From Lepisosteus oculatus (taxonomy: Eukaryota > Chordata > Actinopteri > Semionotiformes > Lepisosteidae), in the NCBI RefSeq assembly GCF_040954835.1, contig NC_090709.1:42974490-43038489 (forward strand): 64,000 bases of DNA. The letters are read 5' to 3'. The position numbers and the translations under genes were made by a program. The notes under the pieces are model-generated. The model made no database searches, was not told the origin of the DNA, and saw only the letters and a list, made by a program, of their open reading frames with translations. Shown here piece by piece: positions 46,760-58,400 of this stretch (position 1 is its first letter; every line of letters begins with the position of its first letter).

Positions 46760-49752
46760 CAATTATCATAATCCCGCCCCTTATGCAAAACCAAACCTTT
46801 CTCCCATCCCAGTTTATCCTGTTTCTCATAAACAAAATCCACATCAATTTTCAACATAAAGCATTACACAAAATCAATACCTCAACACTCTATACTCAAC
46901 AACGATAATTCACAAACAACCAGAACATGTAACTCCACATTCCTAAATAGACCTTATTTCCATAGCCCCACCCCTTATGCAAAACCAACATCCCTCCCCT
47001 GTTCTCTCTCTCCGCTGGCGTTTGTAATCGTTTTTATTTTTAAATAAATTTTAGCAAAGTCATGTATTTTTTAAATCTTAAGATTTCTATATTTATGTCT
47101 TTATTTAGTGGTTTCATTAGTGACAAAGGCTAAACTTTCTTGGAAAAATGTCTTTTATGTAAACCATATATTGCTATTAATTTGCTATTAATTCATTTAG
47201 GGCTAGAATATGTTCATTGTCTTCCAATGAAAGAATGGTTCCTTTTGCCGTAGTCGGGTAGACATTAGAAGCTTGCCACGCCCGGACTGTTACACCAAAG
47301 CATTAGCATGTTAAAGCGATTTCATTGAGGAGCCTAGCTTTCTTAACTAGTAAGTAATGTACTTTTGGAGGGGGGGGGGTGTCTTTCGCTGGAAAACTTG
47401 CCCCCTTCTACTTTGAAAATACCTGTGAAACCGGTTTAATTTGTCACAGCCAGCACTCCCGCAGAGAGGGGGGTTGTACTTGTTAATGTCTTAGCCGGAA
47501 CACATCATTATATCTCATTTTGTATTTCTATAAAAAAATCGTTTGCCCAGCCTAACACTATTGTTGTTATTGTTTTTATCCTGTAAAGCGCTTTGAGCAG
47601 CACAGCTTTCTCACCAGTTAGATTACTTTTTGATACTATCCTTACACAAAGCAGAAACTTCTTGTATTTTCCGATGACATACAAGTGGAAAGATTACAGA
47701 TTTTAATCGTCTTTTTTCTGAACCAGGGAAAATCTGATCATGTTTCTCTATAACAATAATAAAAAACTTTATTTTACATATCACCTTTAAAAGTGGCATC
47801 TCAAAGCAATACAGTAGATGGAAACCACAGATTACAAAGTAAATACCCAGACAAACGCAAACGCGTTTTTAATAAAATGCTTTTATTCATTCAGCAGAGA
47901 GAGCATAAAACCTGGGCATAACAGCTGTTCCTTTTTCTGATCACCCGCTCTCTGGATACACGTCTCACCTGTCCTGTTCTTTGTTTTCCTAATTTGCTGA
48001 TTATGCCTTCTGCGATCCACTCCTGCCCTCACACCCAAAGAAGACTATTTTAAATTGATTTGCGCGGTCCATTGTGCAATTAACACTTGTATGTGCTGTC
48101 CTTAAGGTGATATCACATAAAGGTGATATGTAAAATAATGTTTTTTTTATTGTTATAGAGAAACATGATCAGATTTTCCCCGTATCAGAAAAAAAGATCT
48201 AAAGTATACTAATTTGTCACTAGTATACTTTTAATACAGTCTTTGCTGTGCTCTTGAGGATCCTTGTAATATTTCGAGCTCTGGATGAATGATAAGTGTA
48301 GCAGTTTAAATAATTTTCGTAGTTAGATATTACGAAACGCTCTGTTAAAAGCAAGGGAGTTTTTATGTCCATTACAGTAAAAGAAAATGCCTGACAAAGC
48401 AGGGCTTGGACAGATTCCAAGTGCATTTTTGCAATTTGCGTTGCATTGTGCTGCTGTAATACAGTTTAAAATAATTAAAAGTCTAAACAGTATCAGCTTT
48501 ATTTATGGGTTGCAATTTAAAAAAAGTCAAAAACCGCACTCAAAATGCAATTTAGAGCTTTCTGGCAAGAGGAGACACCCAAATTAATAATGTAACATGC
48601 CACTGCATGAACAAGGTTATACTGCTATTTCCTTAGATACGCGATTAAAAAATAATTTTTATTAAATTTTTAATAAAATGTTTTTGTTCACTCATAATCT
48701 GACAATTTCAGGAAGACTAAGGAAGGACTAAGGGAATTGTCATCTGTTGTGAAAGGTCTGTGAGCTCTGTGACTTTGAGACCACTTGTTATCCCAGGTTG
48801 TTTGAATTGCCACAATTCAAATAGAGAAAAAAGAGCTGACTGACAAGATTTAAGATGTGGCTGTCAATGTTGGATTAAAAAAAACACATTGCCCGACGTT
48901 AGTTGCATTGCTTGAAAAATAATTTTATTTCGAGAGACTGGATAAGTAATTCAAGTGTTTTTTTTTTAACTTCCTGAAAAACAAATAATAATTTAACTTT
49001 ATGTGCAAATGTTTTATGATATGTCGCTGTTGTGAATGTCTGTGGAGTGTATCTTATTTGCCTGTCTGTCCTGGCTGTGCTTTCTCGCTTGCTCGCCCTC
49101 CCCTTCTCTCTCTCTCTCAATTCAAGGTGCTTTATTAGCATGACAGATTGGTACAATCAGTGTTGGGTATTTACTTTGCTTTGAGATGCCACTTTTAAAG
49201 GTGATATATAAAATCAAGGCTTTAACTTGCTTTAACTCCGCAAGTCTGAGTTCTCGTGTCTGTCCTATCCGAACCCGAAAGTATTACAATATGTATCTTT
49301 ATAGCAGGTGGTGTACAACTTTTTAGCATAGATTACACTTTTCTAAAATGTATTTAAAAAAAAAAAACGATTACAATCTAATCTTTCCATGTTTGATCCC
49401 AGGATCCCAAGAAAAATAAATCTAAACGGGGAGAATGCTATGCTGAAAGTTTATTAAGATACTTAGAAGACAAAGATATCAATTTATGTTGCATTTGTCT
49501 GATTGTGAATCAAAAAACACATATATTTAAACCTGCGTTTGCGATTTAAATCAAAACGCGATTTAAATCAATATAAATGTTTATATTGTAACACATAGGT
49601 GACTATTCATTGTTATTAAAATGACTTAAATTCGATCATGTTGTGATATTTAGAAATATAAATTTGTTTGGTGCGAGTGAGGTTTTATTTAATCTCTGAC
49701 CCAGGGAAATGTTTTATTTTTTCAAAGAAATGTTTGTTGAAAAAAAAGTCAT

Positions 49753-49822
49753 GACTCCAGCAGGATTCAAACACACAGCATGTGAGGTAGGAGCCAGGAG
49801 CCTAACCCACAGTGCCACCAGC
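49753..49822 (-). repeat. tRNA-like segment in the right arm of unit B
   Basis: Nearly identical to 20166-20235, with the same B-box-like GTTTGAATCC. Confidence 0.45.
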
Positions 49823-51100
49823 AAGTTCACATGCAGAGTGCTGAAAAAGCACTACAGAAACATTATCAACAGACAATGTACAGCATGTACTATTCTTGTT
49901 TTGCGGTACATGAATATAATTATATCGTTATTAATTTCTTTAGATACGCAATTCCATATTATATTCCCTTTTAATCAAATTCTAAAAGTATGCTTGTTGA
50001 CTCCAGTATCACATTAGTTAAAGACTTCGAAGCTTAAAATGTTAAGGGAGAAATGGAATACTGGTGTGTATTTTTTATTTAAAGTACAGAGACCAGCCAT
50101 ATACTGTATGTTTATGTTCCAAAATTAATATTGTTTATGGCCTTCACACGCGTTACAGTATGCTCCTATTCTTTTTATGCTCAGGTACTAAGATTTCCCT
50201 TCAGTGGTAAAATTCCATATGAATATTCAATGCTAAAATGGGCACAGTAAAGACATTTACTGTAAATCTTTCTACGACCGACCAACGGACCACAAGTGCC
50301 CCTGTCGGTCAACCAATCACGTACCGCGGTATTTTGCGTCATCGCGCGTCACAATGTGCGACACCGTAGCCAATTACCTCCGGCACGTGTCTGTACCGCG
50401 CACTTTGAATGGCTGCATCTGTACCTTCCAATCACTGATGTCGCTCTCCCTAAACCTTAACGTGATGTTTTTCAGATGTGCAGTGTGCCTTAACTCCTGT
50501 ATTAAAAATGACCTCTGTTGTCGGGCGGAGTTGAAGGAGAACTAACTGCACAGAAAAAGTATGTAACAATAAAATGTTTCTACACTTCAGAATGTCCCTT
50601 TAAATCCCTGCTCACACACGTCGGTGTGGGGAGCGGGCAGGTAGAGAACTTTTCCAGAAACTCATGATGTTTCTCATGGGGTGTTACCTGCAGTAGTATC
50701 TCTCTACACGCCTTTGGAAAGAAAAGAGTGGCTCCAGTGCAGGGTAAGGTCAGAACAGCTGGTCTGATTGTCTTAGAAAACAAGAAATTAAAATCAACAG
50801 GGAAATTAAACAATACAGAAATCAGCGCAGTATACAATAGGAAGCAAGCAAACAAAATGCTCAGCAAAAATCGTAGTTGAGTAAATTGGTGTAAAAAAAA
50901 ATATTTGTAAGCAAAGGAGAGCCAGTGCTGCATGTGAAACACATCAATAGTTCAGCATTTCTGAAACGTTTAATTGAATTGACAAAGAAATCCTCTCCTT
51001 AAATTTAAAAAAAGGATTATCTGTGGAGCCAGCAGGCGTAACACTGCAGTTGCCCATTTCTCACAGGTGTTTGAAGTTGTGGATAACATCGAGCAGGTTT

Positions 51101-51174
51101 GGCGCTGTGGCTTAGCTGGTTAAAACACCTCACTAAAAAGCAAGAGGCCCTGGGTGCGAATCCCAGTGGTATCT
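51101..51174 (+). pseudogene. tRNA-Thr-like remnant
   Basis: GGCGCTGTGGCTTAGCTGG and GGTTAAAACACCT match tRNA-Thr(AGT), with T arm CTGGGTGCGAATCCCAG intact. The anticodon loop reads CTAAAAA, the anticodon stem has mismatches, and the 3' acceptor half (TGGTATC) does not pair with GGCGCTG. It is absent from copy A of the segmental duplication. Confidence 0.65.
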
Positions 51175-51282
51175 ATTCGTAGACAACAGGCCACTCATTG
51201 TCAATATTTATGGAGCTTAATTTAAAGACAATGGGAGAAGCATGAGTTACAGCTTTCTGTAGCTGTTTTATATAGCTATGTA

Positions 51283-52081
51283 CAGTGGTGTGAAAAAGTG
51301 TTTGCCCCCTTCCTGATTTCTTATTTTTTGCATGTTTGTCACACTGAAAGTTTCAGATCATCAAACAAATTGAAATATTAGACAAAGATAACACAAGTAA
51401 ACACAAAATGCAGTTTTTAAATGAAGGTTTTTATTATTAAGGGAAAAAAAATCCAAACCTACATGGTCCTGTGTGAAAAAGTGATTACCACCTAAACCTA
51501 ATAACTGGTTGGGAATTGTTGTAATTCAGCCACATTGGAGGGTTTTCGAGCCTTAACCGCTTTTTTAAGGTCATGCCACAACATCTCAATCGGATTCAGG
51601 TCACGACTTTGACTAGGCCACTCCAAAGTCTTCATTTTGTTTTTCTTAAGCCATTCAGAGGTGGACTTGCTGGTGTGCTTTGAACTTGAACTTGAACTTT
51701 ATTGCCATTTGTAACCGGTACTGGTACCCTCCAATGTGGCTGAATTACAACAATTCTGCAAAGATGAGTGGGCCAAAATTCCTCCACAGCATTGTAAAAG
51801 ACTCATTGCCAGTTATCGCAAACGCTTGATTGCAGTTGTTGCTTCTAAGGGTGGCCCAACCAGTTATTAGGTTTAGGTGGTAATCACTTTTTCACACAGG
51901 GCCATGTAGGTTTGGATTTTTTTTCCCTTAATAATAAAAACCTTCATTTAAAAACTGCATTTTGTGTTTACTTGTGTTATCTTTGTCTAATATTTCAATT
52001 TGTTTGATGACCTGAAACTTTCAGTGTGACAAACATGCAAAAAATAAGAAATCAGGAAGGGGGCAAACACTTTTTCACACA
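51283..52081. mobile_element. Foldback derivative of Tc1 with a LINE remnant in the loop
   Basis: The left end CAGTGGTGTGAAAAAGTG follows a TA; the right end is its inverse with the last bases lost. Both arms carry the same Tc1 3' region: GTTGTAATTCAGCCACATTG on the left and CAATGTGGCTGAATTACAAC on the right. Between them, at about 51682-51727, lie the last 45 or so bases of the LINE found in the Tc1 at 21.5 kb (AACTTGAACTTGAACTTTAT...). It has no transposase left. Confidence 0.85.
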
Positions 52082-52084
52082 GCT

Positions 52085-52177
52085 GGCTCTGTGGCACAAT
52101 GGAGAGTGCGTTGGACTTCTAGGCCTCGATAGAATGAAGTCATTCAAAGGTGGTGGGTTTGAGTCCCACCGGAGTCA
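52085..52177 (+). tRNA. tRNA-Arg(TCT) with intron, copy B
   Basis: The acceptor GGCTCTG pairs with CGGAGTC through Watson-Crick and wobble pairs. The anticodon TCT is followed by an intron of about 20 bases, as in vertebrate tRNA-Arg(TCT) genes. The T arm has GGGTTTGAGTCCC. TTTT follows at about 52183. It begins within four bases of the Tc1 end. Confidence 0.88.
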
Positions 52178-52292
52178 TGTATCATTTTGATTGAACCTTT
52201 CGAAATCCTCTAGGGATTGGTGTTGATCAAGTCAAATACAGGACTTCTTAAGAGTCCACAGTTGAAAATGAACCAGCAGCCACAAGAAAGAA

Positions 52293-52825
52293 ATTAGCAC
52301 TGGACTGTGATCACATCACTCCTGTCCTGGAGTCCTTGCACTGGCTTCCTGTCAACTTCAAAATCCTCAAGCTCAACTATAAGGCTCTCCATGGCTTGGC
52401 ACCTCAGTACCTGTCTGGGTTATCGCCCTACTCCCCACCTCACAACCTTCGCTCTTCTAATTGTGTTTTCCTATCTGTCCCCCAGTCCATCTACACTCTA
52501 TGGGTGACAGGGCCTTCTCCTGTTTTGCCCCAAAGCTCTGGATCTTTATCCCCAAGGATATCAGAGAGTCACCTTCTCTAAACTCCTTCAAATCCAGACT
52601 CAAAACCCTCTTCTTTAGAAGAGCCTTTAATGAACTATTCTTTACCCCTCTGTTCCTACTGTATTTAATACCACCATCTATTGTCTCCTCTAACTGTGTA
52701 TTCTCATCCTGCTTATCTTGTGTATTTTTTAACTTTATTGTTGTCATTCTGTAAAGAGCTTTGAAAAGCCACCTCTAAAGGTGCTATATAATGTAAAGAT
52801 TATTATTATTATTATTAATAATAAT
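52293..52825 (+). mobile_element. L2 LINE 3' fragment, copy B
   Basis: The partner of the fragment at 24.5 kb. It encodes LHWLPVNFKILKLNYKALHG and the GDRAFSCFAPKLW block before an L2-type tail and ATT repeats at about 52798-52822. Frame-shifted and 5'-truncated. Confidence 0.85.
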
Positions 52826-53012
52826 GAACAGTGCATTTAACACTGAGCACATGCGGTCCTTCTTTGCAAAGGATTGCAAAGGTTGGGAATTAGCTTTTCA
52901 CTCGTGTTGTTGAAGACCGTATCCTGGCTTTGTTGCAGGAAATGTCTGGATGCCATCACCGGATCAAGGAAAGGATCAGGGTTTTGGGAAGTCTTTTTGA
53001 TGCCTGACACTG

Positions 53013-53600
53013 TCTGAACTCTTCACCATAGCTGGCAGTAGATACTGGTTACGAACTACAATTTCCAATAAACCCCCTAGAGACTCCGTGGGGGCGTCTG
53101 CATCTGCCTGGCCGTGGTGACGTTACACAGGTCCCTTCCTGTGCTGGCTGCAGTCAGAGACACGCGCCGAGAATAGTCACATGAGATCATCTTTTTTAAA
53201 TGATTATTTTCTAAAAAGTTAGTGAAAATATAGGGGTGTTTCCACAGGTTCTTGCATTTCGGGGGTAACTGCAGCTGGTATCGCGGATCTTCCTCTCAGC
53301 CTCGTACATCTTTACACTCATTACAGCTGATGTCACACTGTCCCATTTAAAAACTGTCACACTCTGTGGACTGAACAGGACAATTCCCCACACTGCAACT
53401 ACACTTCACTGAACTCACACCACTTTGACACACGAGTGTGTTTTTCCGTTTTCACTCCACGCTCCTGAAAGCGTCTTCAATTAACCCTTTATATACTTTA
53501 TAAATACAAGTATGAATAATTTTGCACAGAAACAGGGGAACTGGCTCCATTACTGGAGACTGTGAAACCAAACAAACTCTCTCTGACTGCTGGACAGTTT
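53013..53600. other. Unannotated stretch with promoter-like words
   Basis: Near 53056 the words AACTACAATTTCC resemble the ZNF143/THAP11 promoter motif, and TGACGTTA (CRE-like) follows at about 53118. No attached exon is visible, so this may be chance or a promoter scrap. Confidence 0.2.
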
Positions 53601-55080
53601 CTCACTTGTGATCCCTAAGGTACTAAGGTGCCAAGCCTTGCTTGTATGTAAGCATGAGGATTTAGAAGTCGACAAGAAATGTGACAGGAAGCCAGTGCAG
53701 GGACAGTAATGTGATCACTTGCACTAGGCCTGGTCAGGATTCTGGGTGCCAAATTCTGGTCATACTGAAGTTTGTTCAGTGTGGATTTAAATACCCCGGC
53801 ATTACTGCAATCAATACGAGAAGACAAAAGCGTTGACCAACTTTTCAGCAACAAAGACAAAATAGAACATAGTGTGGTGGTATATCTGAGATGGAAGAAT
53901 AATGTGTTTACAATATTTTGCACCCGAGAGTCAAAAATCAAGCAAGGATTGGATATAATCCTAATGTTCTTCAGTTTAGATTGAAGCTCAAGTACAGTAC
54001 AATTCACAGACAGGGTTACTGCATTGGCTCTACAGAGTTCATGGGGGTTGTCTTGTGGCAGTTTTTAAAGGAAATTGTAAGTGATGAAGGTTTTTATATC
54101 AGAAATACTATTTAAGAGTGCAGAGACAGCTACTTTAGTGTCAGGTTTAGTGTGGGCATACTGTAGGTTTAAGTATCAGAAATGGTAATTCAGTCCATGG
54201 GAATTTAACATTCGCTGTGGTTCCTTTCTCTGTTACAAAGTGGTTATTTGCAGTGAGGTGATTGTTAAGTTGAGCTGCAACAGCACGCACTCAGATTTTC
54301 ACAAAAAGGCAAGTTAGATAAATAGGGTGACAACTGTTTAGGTTGTTCAGAGCTGAGCTTGTTTTTTAGGAACAGTTGTAGCTGAAGTGTTTAAAAGGCC
54401 CATTTCTTATGTCAGGCAATTAGAAGCAGTAAAACAGGTGTGATTGGTGGAGTGGTGGTTTTGGTAAGTTTGTGCAGAGAATTTGTTGCAAAGTGGGGAT
54501 GAGGCAGGTAATGTGGTAGGGCAGTTAGGCTTGAGCAATCAGTTAATGGTGTAGAACAGCTGTCCAGGACTGTTATGGTTGTTCTCAATGATATGGGGGA
54601 AGTAGCTGGATCTAGCAGACTCTACTGCATCCTTGTACTCAATCAACTGCTCCTTCCAGGACTGTAGATGTACATTCAAGCCAGAATGATGCCACTTACT
54701 GTACCTTCTAGTTTGTGGGAGACTGCCTTCATTGAGTGCAGCTGGTCAGCCTTTATCAGAGCTAGTTTTAAAAGGTGCTAAGGTGTAAAGAGTAGTTAAA
54801 TGAGAGGCATTAAAGGTTTGCTCCTTGTCATTCAGAGTATCACAGACAGGACAGCAAGAAAATGTAGATTTGGCCTTTTCTGGTCTCCTGTTGTGAAAGT
54901 GCGAGAAGAGCTGAAGAGTTGAAGAGTGCGAGACAGGGAATTCCAATCGAATGAAACAGCCAAGTGATCAGAAAGATAAGTGTGAAACAAAAGACACATG
55001 TGCAGTGATTCAGACAAAGGTACTTTTTTGCGAGTGGGATTGATAACAAGCTGTGTGAGACCAACGCATTTCAACGTGGC
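53600..55080 (-). mobile_element. Decayed L2 LINE
   Basis: The minus strand keeps two recognisable parts: an endonuclease end at 54900-55080 (GLTQLVINPTRKKVPLSESL, then LSDHLAVSF) and a C-terminal RT part at 53615-54010 (TLFFHLRY, LLSSRIDCSNAGVF, LQYDQNLAPRILTR, DHITVPALASCH). The RT catalytic core between them is not readable. It is much older than the L2 fragments at 24.5 and 52.3 kb. Confidence 0.75.
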
Positions 55081-55434
55081 TAGTTAAAAATGTCAAATTG
55101 TAGAATATAAAATGTATAGAAATCAAACTAATTTGAAACAGAATAACAAGTTAAAATATAATCCTAGGGTGTTTCCAGAGCCACTCCTGCTCTCTCTCTT
55201 GCCTGCTGGGGAGTATAGGCTGGTTTTTACATTGTGCTGTCCTCCCTCCTCCTGGTCAGTCATCAGGGTCCGTGTTCAGCTGACCAGGGTGTTTGTACCT
55301 TCCTCCTGCTCGGACACAGGATGGGGTCCCTCCTCTCAGCTCTGGTGGCTCCACAGTCGACAGCGGGCCGGGTGGGAAAGGGTTTCCTGTAAAGGTTTGT
55401 TCACCTCAGACCCGCGACTCTCGCAAAGAGGGTG

Positions 55435-58400
55435 TTATGGAAACTCCTGTCCCTTCAGGTCTGCCATCAAATAGAGATACTCCTTTGCCAAGATCCTCAG
55501 GAGCTCATCCTTCCCCCTGTCCCCAGAGGAGACCATGGGACCCAACAGCAGCTCCCTCATTTTCTCGGAAGGGGTACCTCTGGAGCAGATCGTACTGTAC
55601 TCCTCGTGGGTGATGATGTTTTTTTGTAGCAGGCTGTCCAGGATGGGCTCCACCCTGGTGACCCTTCTGACCAGCTCTGTGTGGTGTCTGTCCACAAAGT
55701 GACCTCCTACTGGAGAAAGAGAGGCAACCACAAGAGTCACAGTTTATTAATTAGTCACAGCAATATTAATCTATAATTGTCATCAGCTTCAGATATGATC
55801 TCACCCTCTTAAATAGACCGTGCTACCCTGGGCATCCCAAGTGACTCAACAGCAAGACAGCTACTTCTGAAAACACCAGACTCAGGATGGGTCGTGAATG
55901 ACAGGCAGCTTAGCGACTTGCAGGCTGCAAATACAGCAGGATGTTGCCCAGTGGAATTATGGGTAGTGTAATTTGCCATGATAGCACAACATTTTTGAGT
56001 TGTGTAGACACATTCCAGCTGCTTCTCTTTACCCAGTTTCTGTTAACAAACTCATACTCCGGTATGTTTCTGTTCGGAAGGTGGGAGATCATAAATCAAA
56101 AATAAAAATGCCATTATTTCTTATGGGAAAAAATCCACCCCGTTCTGAACCGAAGCCAAGTTCACTCAAAACCCACCCTAAACAACTAATACCATACAGA
56201 CCATTACATAGTTCAGTGAATAATGCAGTTCTACTCAAATAAGCCAACTATAGCTGTAAAATAATTAATGATATTATATTTACATTTTTCATCCTTTCAC
56301 TATAGATCGCTATCACAGTGATCGGCTAAAATGATGTGCATACTGTTGTTGATTATTATACTAAAGAATCTTTTTCTCTTCCTTAAGACCATGAACAGCA
56401 ACTACAAAACAAACACACAAAAAAAACTTTGAAAACGAGAGCAAAAGCTTTCACTGTGATCATAGACAAAGGACTGCTGCCTCACGGCGTCCTTAACCAC
56501 AGTGTCTTGCTTCTGCGCAGACACAGACAGCTGTTCGCTGGAGCTGAATCCAAATTTTCGCAGAAGGTTCTCAGCCAAAATCAGTCACTTTCGAACTTCA
56601 AAGTTGGATTAGTGAAATTTCTTTCTGATATTGAAATACAACATACAAATTCTTCATGTCCGGATGAGCGAAAATTCATATACCGAACGTTCTTACACCA
56701 GGGTATGAGTGTATTGTTAAACTGGGCATGCAGGCAGGTAGGGCTCAGTAACAGCTATCGCTCCGGGAGTCAGTTGGCTAAAGTAGCAGAGGGTGATTTA
56801 ACATGGGTTCCTCATGGCAAGAAGCTGTATCTTTCATGTGACAAGTCTTTGTTTTATTCAGAGAAAGTGATGCCCAAGACACTGACAACCGAGCTTTGTA
56901 TAACTTGCATAACACTTGTGCTCTTCAAGAAGCAGGCTGGATTGTGTTGAACGCTCACTAGTTCACACACAGCTCCCCAAAGAGTTAGGAACTGAAACTC
57001 ACCACGGGCTGTTGGAGGAGCCACTCCTTCTACAGCATCTGTGAAGAAACGCAGAGCTTGAAGAAACTAAAACAGCTGAAAGTGAAGTTAGTTTTTTCCT
57101 TTATGTTTTAAACATTATCTGTGATAGGAGGCTGTTAAACTGCTTGGATTGAACAGGGCAGGATGACTTATTCACACACCAGACTCACGCAACACAACAC
57201 ACCAGACACACTCGCAATATACCAAACCTATTACACACCATATCCACTCAACAAAACACACCACACACTCACAATATACTATAACTATCACTGAATCACT
57301 ACCCACTGAACGCAACACAATACACACTTCACACACTCAATTGTAGGACCACGCTTATGGAAAAAAGGGTCATTTGTGGTCAAGCAGAAGAGAGTCAGAC
57401 TGAGCCCAGAAATCCAGAGCTGTCCCACCTTCCAGCAGCACTTTCCCAGACCAGACTCTCAGTTCTTTACTCTCCGATCTAAACAGCTCCAGTTCCAGCT
57501 CCTTCACCTCCTTGGAAAGTATGACTTCAAAGGTCCTGTGGAAGTTAGGGCCGTAATCTCGGAAAAACAAGTGTTTCTGGAAAAGAAATAACATGCCTGA
57601 TGTAAAATTCACACACATGTAAATCTCTATATGGGTCATAGGAACAGTCCGTGATATATCTCCCCTGTACTTGCAGTGGTCTCAATTAATTTTTTAAAAA
57701 CATATTCAACTTTGAAAGAGATTTTTCTTTGTGGTTCATGATATGGAACATAGCAGCTCCAAAAATCTGTTGAGTGTTAGTGCAAGTCTCCAATGTCCAA
57801 GAAGTTTAAGATATTTGTGTTTGGATCAAATTCACGTCAGCCTCTGTGTTTTTGTACTGAAAAACATTTCATTACCGTTAATAGAAAGGAAAAAAAAAAT
57901 GTCCTGAAGTTCAATGTGGCCCCTAAATTTTACAGGAGAAACGTGCAAAATGTTATCTTTGTGCTCAAGAGTGTCCTGTCCTGACAGATCAGTTGTGTTC
58001 ATGTGCAGAGTCATGTCTGTAGGTACAGAGCCTACCTTTGGCTGGACTGTCGATCCCTCTATCCCACATGATAGGCTGTATTCCGTTGACTCCAGGACAC
58101 AGTTTGAAAAAGTGGGAATGAATTTGTACCCAGTGTACTTCGATTTCACCTTCGTAATGAACATATGAAAGTGTCGGTCATAGCTCTTTCAACACTTAAT
58201 TTTACAAACCAATGTCCTGAAGTACCAGCAGGTCTCCCTGTCCTGGAGTTAGAACACTCTCCTGCCTTGAGCTGGCAGCCTGTGAAAGGCGCTATATACA
58301 GTGAAGGTGCTTTTTAAATACAGGGTGCAGTGCTGGTGTCATTAATGGCAACATCAGGAGAGCTGACAATGTTTTACAGTCGTTATTTGAAGTCAATGGA

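Larger units (their letters stand above)
45493..50423. mobile_element. Inverted-repeat unit B, about 4.9 kb
   Basis: It begins TACAGATGCAGCCATTCAAA and ends with the reverse complement. The left arm (45493-46010) matches the reverse complement of about 49900-50423, including TGATTGGTTGACCGACAGGG, CTGAGCATAAAAAGAATAGG and CACCAGTATTCCATTTCTCC. From 46760 it matches unit A directly. No coding region is recognised. The left arm here keeps the terminal 500 bp that unit A's left arm has rearranged, so unit B shows the original structure better. Confidence 0.6.
46760..53012. repeat. Segmental duplication, copy B
   Basis: This is the direct partner of 17195-25257. Copy B keeps a tRNA-Thr-like segment and a left Tc1 end that copy A lacks, but its Tc1 has become a foldback without most of the LINE. 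Both copies end at the same word and then diverge abruptly. Confidence 0.85.

Noticed and set aside
56429-56950. A 173-residue plus-strand frame inside the last intron of the FIIND-CARD gene.
   Set aside because: No family pattern, no promoter or splice context, antisense to an intron; likely chance.
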